Source of the DNA: an uncultured Oscillospiraceae bacterium
GTDB taxonomy: Bacteria > Bacillota > Clostridia > Oscillospirales > Oscillospiraceae
NCBI GenBank assembly: GCA_934643765.1
Contig: CAKUCT010000108.1
Span: 1 to 6,903 of the forward strand
Length of the DNA: 6,903 nt
Reading direction: 5' to 3'
Made by a program: the position numbers and the translations under genes. How positions within the stretch are numbered: position 1 is the stretch's first letter; the number at the start of each line of letters is the position of its first letter. This document shows, piece after piece, positions 4,888 through 6,903 of the stretch. The notes beneath the pieces are model-generated. The model saw nothing but the letters and a program-made list of their open reading frames with translations. It ran no database searches and was not told the origin of the DNA.

Positions 4888-6383
4888 CGGGCATCTGGGC
4901 CGCAATTCTGGGCGGCAGTGCAACGATCCTGCTGGTGCTTGCGCTGCGGCTGCTGAAAAAGCATCTGCCGCGCGCGCTTTTCCCGGCGCTCTGGTGCGCA
5001 GCCGCCGCGCGGCTGCTGCTTCCGGTCTCCATTCCGACACGCTTCAGCATCTGGAACCTGCTGCGCAGTCCGCCTGCCGCGGCGGCGGGCGGCGCTGTAT
5101 CCGACAGGGCATTTGCCTTTCCCACCTTGGCCGGCAGATATGCGCTCGGCATTTTGGCGCCATCTGATGCGCAGGTTTCCCCCGGCCTTCTCATCTGGCT
5201 GACCGGCGCGGCGCTGCTGGCGGCCTATTTTGCAGTTGGGTATGCCTGCATGGTGCGCAGGTTTCACGGCACGCGCCTTGCGCCGCAGCCATCCACGGAC
5301 GCGCTTTTGGACCGTTTCCGTTTTTCGCGCGATCCGCGCATCTTCGTGAGCAACAGCCGCCGCGCGCCGCTCACCTTCGGCGTTTTTCATCCGACCGTGC
5401 TTCTGCCGGAGGATTTGCCCGTCGGCAGCGCAGAATTTCAGCTGGTACTGGCGCATGAGCTGGCGCACATCCGCCGGAAGGAGTGCCTGCGCAAGCTGGC
5501 TTTCACCGTGTGTCTCTGCGTTTACTGGTGGAATCCGCTGGTCTGGCTGATGGTGCACCTCGCGAACCGCGATATAGAGCTCGCGTGCGATGAGGCCGTT
5601 TTGCGCGCGCTGGGGCCGGAATGCAAAAAGGCCTACGCGCTGGCTCTGCTCGACATGGCGCAGCGGAGATCCTGCCCGGCGCCGCTTTGCAGCGCCTTTG
5701 CCAAAAGCAGCGCCGAAGCGCGCATCCGCGCCATTGTGCGCTTCAAACGGGCCCCGGCATGGACGGCCGTCTGCGCATCCATTTTGTTCGCGCTGTCATC
5801 CGTCGTTCTTGCCACGCAGGCTGCCCCCGCGCAAGGCGGAACGGAAGCGGAACGCGCCGCAAAACCGCTTGAACTTTCCGAACCGATACAGATACCAGAG
5901 CCGGCCTCGCCCGCCCCGGCGAACGCAGATCCAGTACAGCCCGAACTTCCCTCGCCGGAACCGGAAGCGCTGCCGGACGCTGCACCCAAGTACATCTTTC
6001 CACTGGAGAATCCGGACGCCGCTGTGACAGATTCTTTCGGCTGGCGCGTGCATCCGGTCTCCGGAACAAGCGCTTTCCACTCCGGCGTCGATCTGGAAGC
6101 ATCGGCCGGAAGTAATGTCCTGGCCGTGGCCGGCGGGACGGTTCTCAAAGCGGAATATAATGAGGCTTACGGCTATTTTGTGCTTCTCGAGCACGAAGAC
6201 GGCGTACAGACATTCTATGCGCATTTGCAGGAGCTGCTGACTGCCCCCGGTGACGAAGTTCAGCAGGGGCAGATCATCGGCCTTGTCGGCTCGAGCGGCT
6301 GGTCCACAGGGCCGCACCTGCACCTTGGCGTTACGCAGGATGGAGAAAGCGTCGACCCGCTGGCCGCGCTGCAAGGCAGTTGA
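4884..6383 (+). CDS. BlaR1-type M56 membrane metallopeptidase fused to an extracellular M23 peptidoglycan endopeptidase domain
   Basis: The product is 499 residues. The N-terminal part is an M56 sensor peptidase: likely membrane helices at about 3-23, 30-52, 101-123 and 290-311, with a cytoplasmic zinc-protease loop containing HELAH (191-195) and the downstream ELACDEA motif (E232), the expected third ligand. Four helices place both ends outside the cell, as in BlaR1. After the last helix comes a Pro/Glu/Ala-rich linker (about 312-368), then an M23 (LytM/lysostaphin-like) domain (about 370-495). That domain has a full active-site set: H399 and D403 in HSGVD, H447 in YAHL, and H478/H480 in GPHLHLG. 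There is no penicillin-binding SxxK sensor domain. In BlaR1 systems the cytoplasmic peptidase, once triggered, leads to loss of BlaI. Here the trigger is presumably peptidoglycan or its fragments, or the M23 domain may itself cut cell wall; both are inference. The start overlaps the repressor stop by 4 nt. Confidence 0.93.
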   Translation: MTGIWAAILGGSATILLVLALRLLKKHLPRALFPALWCAAAARLLLPVSIPTRFSIWNLLRSPPAAAAGGAVSDRAFAFPTLAGRYALGILAPSDAQVSPGLLIWLTGAALLAAYFAVGYACMVRRFHGTRLAPQPSTDALLDRFRFSRDPRIFVSNSRRAPLTFGVFHPTVLLPEDLPVGSAEFQLVLAHELAHIRRKECLRKLAFTVCLCVYWWNPLVWLMVHLANRDIELACDEAVLRALGPECKKAYALALLDMAQRRSCPAPLCSAFAKSSAEARIRAIVRFKRAPAWTAVCASILFALSSVVLATQAAPAQGGTEAERAAKPLELSEPIQIPEPASPAPANADPVQPELPSPEPEALPDAAPKYIFPLENPDAAVTDSFGWRVHPVSGTSAFHSGVDLEASAGSNVLAVAGGTVLKAEYNEAYGYFVLLEHEDGVQTFYAHLQELLTAPGDEVQQGQIIGLVGSSGWSTGPHLHLGVTQDGESVDPLAALQGS

Positions 6384-6434
6384 GAACAGCTTATGCAAAC
6401 TGCATTCAGAAGTTCTTATACTGCTTTCCAGTCT
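6384..6434. other. Short convergent intergenic region with no clear terminator
   Basis: These 51 nt separate the stop codons of the M56-M23 gene and the convergent membrane-protein gene. Only a weak 5-bp hairpin (ATGCA/TGCAT at 6393-6405) is visible, without a T-run on either strand. I cannot point to a terminator for either gene. Confidence 0.5.
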
Positions 6435-6854
6435 TCAGCCCCGGAAGGCGAGGATTCTGGCAAGCTCCATTGTGAAAATCTTCAGCGTCACGCCGCCGGA
6501 CATCACAAAGAACCATGTTCTCCGCGCCTGCTGCGTTCTGGCAACCGGCGTTGCAATCGCCGCTATGACAATTACAAGCGCCCCGGCGCAGCCGACGATG
6601 GTCGGCACGCTGACCAGCGGAAAAAGGCCCGGTGCGCAGCTATGATCGATCGCGCGCTGGATCGTCCGATCCAGGCCGTCGCGCGCCGCGGCAAAGCAGC
6701 AGACCACCAGCCCAAACACCAACAGCGCCAGGCTCCGCCGCCCCCAATACGTAATATCCGCGCGGCCAAAAACATGATAGCCGATGTAGCCAAGCAGGCC
6801 CAGAATCATCAACGTTGTCGCGGTTGTCACCGTGTTTCCAAAATAGAGCTTCAT
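6435..6854 (-). CDS. Small four-helix membrane protein of unknown function
   Basis: The product is 139 residues and I do not recognise a family. It is very hydrophobic, with likely membrane helices at about 8-29, 39-57, 77-102 and 112-134. Short polar loops lie between them, including an AARDGLDRTIQRAIDHS segment (56-72) and a TPVARTQQARRTW segment (102-114). No catalytic motif is visible. The ATG at 6852-6854 is preceded by GAAGG with 7 nt spacing, so I prefer it to an in-frame ATG at 6897-6899, which would add 15 residues and lies too close to the window edge to judge. The gene is convergent with the M56-M23 gene; no link to that system can be shown. Its promoter, if separate, lies mostly or wholly outside the window. 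Confidence 0.7.
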   Translation of the reverse strand: MKLYFGNTVTTATTLMILGLLGYIGYHVFGRADITYWGRRSLALLVFGLVVCCFAAARDGLDRTIQRAIDHSCAPGLFPLVSVPTIVGCAGALVIVIAAIATPVARTQQARRTWFFVMSGGVTLKIFTMELARILAFRG

Positions 6855-6861
6855 ATAATTA

Positions 6862-6869
6862 CCTTCTTT
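6862..6869 (-). promoter_or_regulatory. Ribosome-binding site of the four-helix membrane protein
   Basis: The minus strand reads AAAGAAGG here, 7 nt before the ATG at 6852-6854. This supports the shorter start for the small membrane protein. Confidence 0.6.
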
Positions 6870-6903
6870 CTTAAAATAAAAGACGCAGCGCACGACCATC
6901 TTT

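Noticed and set aside
4716..5558. Long minus-strand open frame (280 codons) opposite the repressor and M56 genes
   Set aside because: It is a shadow of two well-supported plus-strand genes; its sequence is rich in Arg, Ala and Gln with no domain signal, and no ribosome-binding site was evident.
4884..6383. Beta-lactam sensor (true BlaR1/MecR1) and thus a beta-lactam resistance locus
   Set aside because: The C-terminal domain is M23-type, with no SxxK penicillin-binding motifs, and no beta-lactamase or PBP gene is in the window.
6384..6434. Bidirectional terminator between the convergent genes
   Set aside because: Only a 5-bp stem without a T-run can be drawn, too weak to call.

Overview
This window looks like chromosomal DNA from a fairly GC-rich Bacillota (Firmicutes), most likely a class Clostridia gut-type anaerobe of the Oscillospiraceae/Ruminococcaceae kind. 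The reasons are strong AGGAGG ribosome-binding sites, TTGACA/TATAAT-type promoters, a PyrK-dependent (type 1B) dihydroorotate dehydrogenase, a BlaI/BlaR-type regulatory pair, and a lipoprotein solute-binding protein of clostridial style. The taxonomic placement is inference; no rRNA or marker gene is present. No tRNA, rRNA, CRISPR array or insertion sequence was seen.

Left part (1-2086, minus strand): a tightly packed pyrimidine operon, promoter - pyrC - pyrK - pyrD (only the first 12 codons of pyrD are inside). The genes overlap by a few bases, and each has its own AAGGAGG-type ribosome-binding site. The promoter is a perfect TTGACA-17-TATAAT about 23 nt from the likely transcript start to the start codon, so there is no room for a PyrR-type attenuator.

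Middle (2100-6383): a divergent pair of transcription units around a symmetrical promoter/operator region at 4414-4509. Leftward lies a ~739-residue lipoprotein with a beta-propeller-like N-terminal half and an ABC-type extracellular solute-binding C-terminal half. Rightward lies a two-gene operon: a BlaI/MecI-family repressor, overlapping by 4 nt an M56 (BlaR1-type) membrane metallopeptidase. The extracellular domain of that peptidase is an M23 (LytM-type) peptidoglycan endopeptidase domain instead of the usual penicillin-binding sensor domain. Two back-to-back TTGACA-17-TAGTCT promoters are mirror images, and each -10 box lies inside a GACTATC-type palindrome. A third palindrome lies at the predicted start of the lipoprotein transcript. 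The most economical reading is a self-contained envelope-sensing switch: the M56-M23 protein senses or acts on peptidoglycan, inactivates the BlaI-like repressor, and so derepresses both its own operon and the lipoprotein. No beta-lactamase is present. This is the most interesting content of the window.

Right end (6435-6854, minus strand): a small four-helix membrane protein of unknown function, convergent with the peptidase gene. No convincing terminator lies between them.
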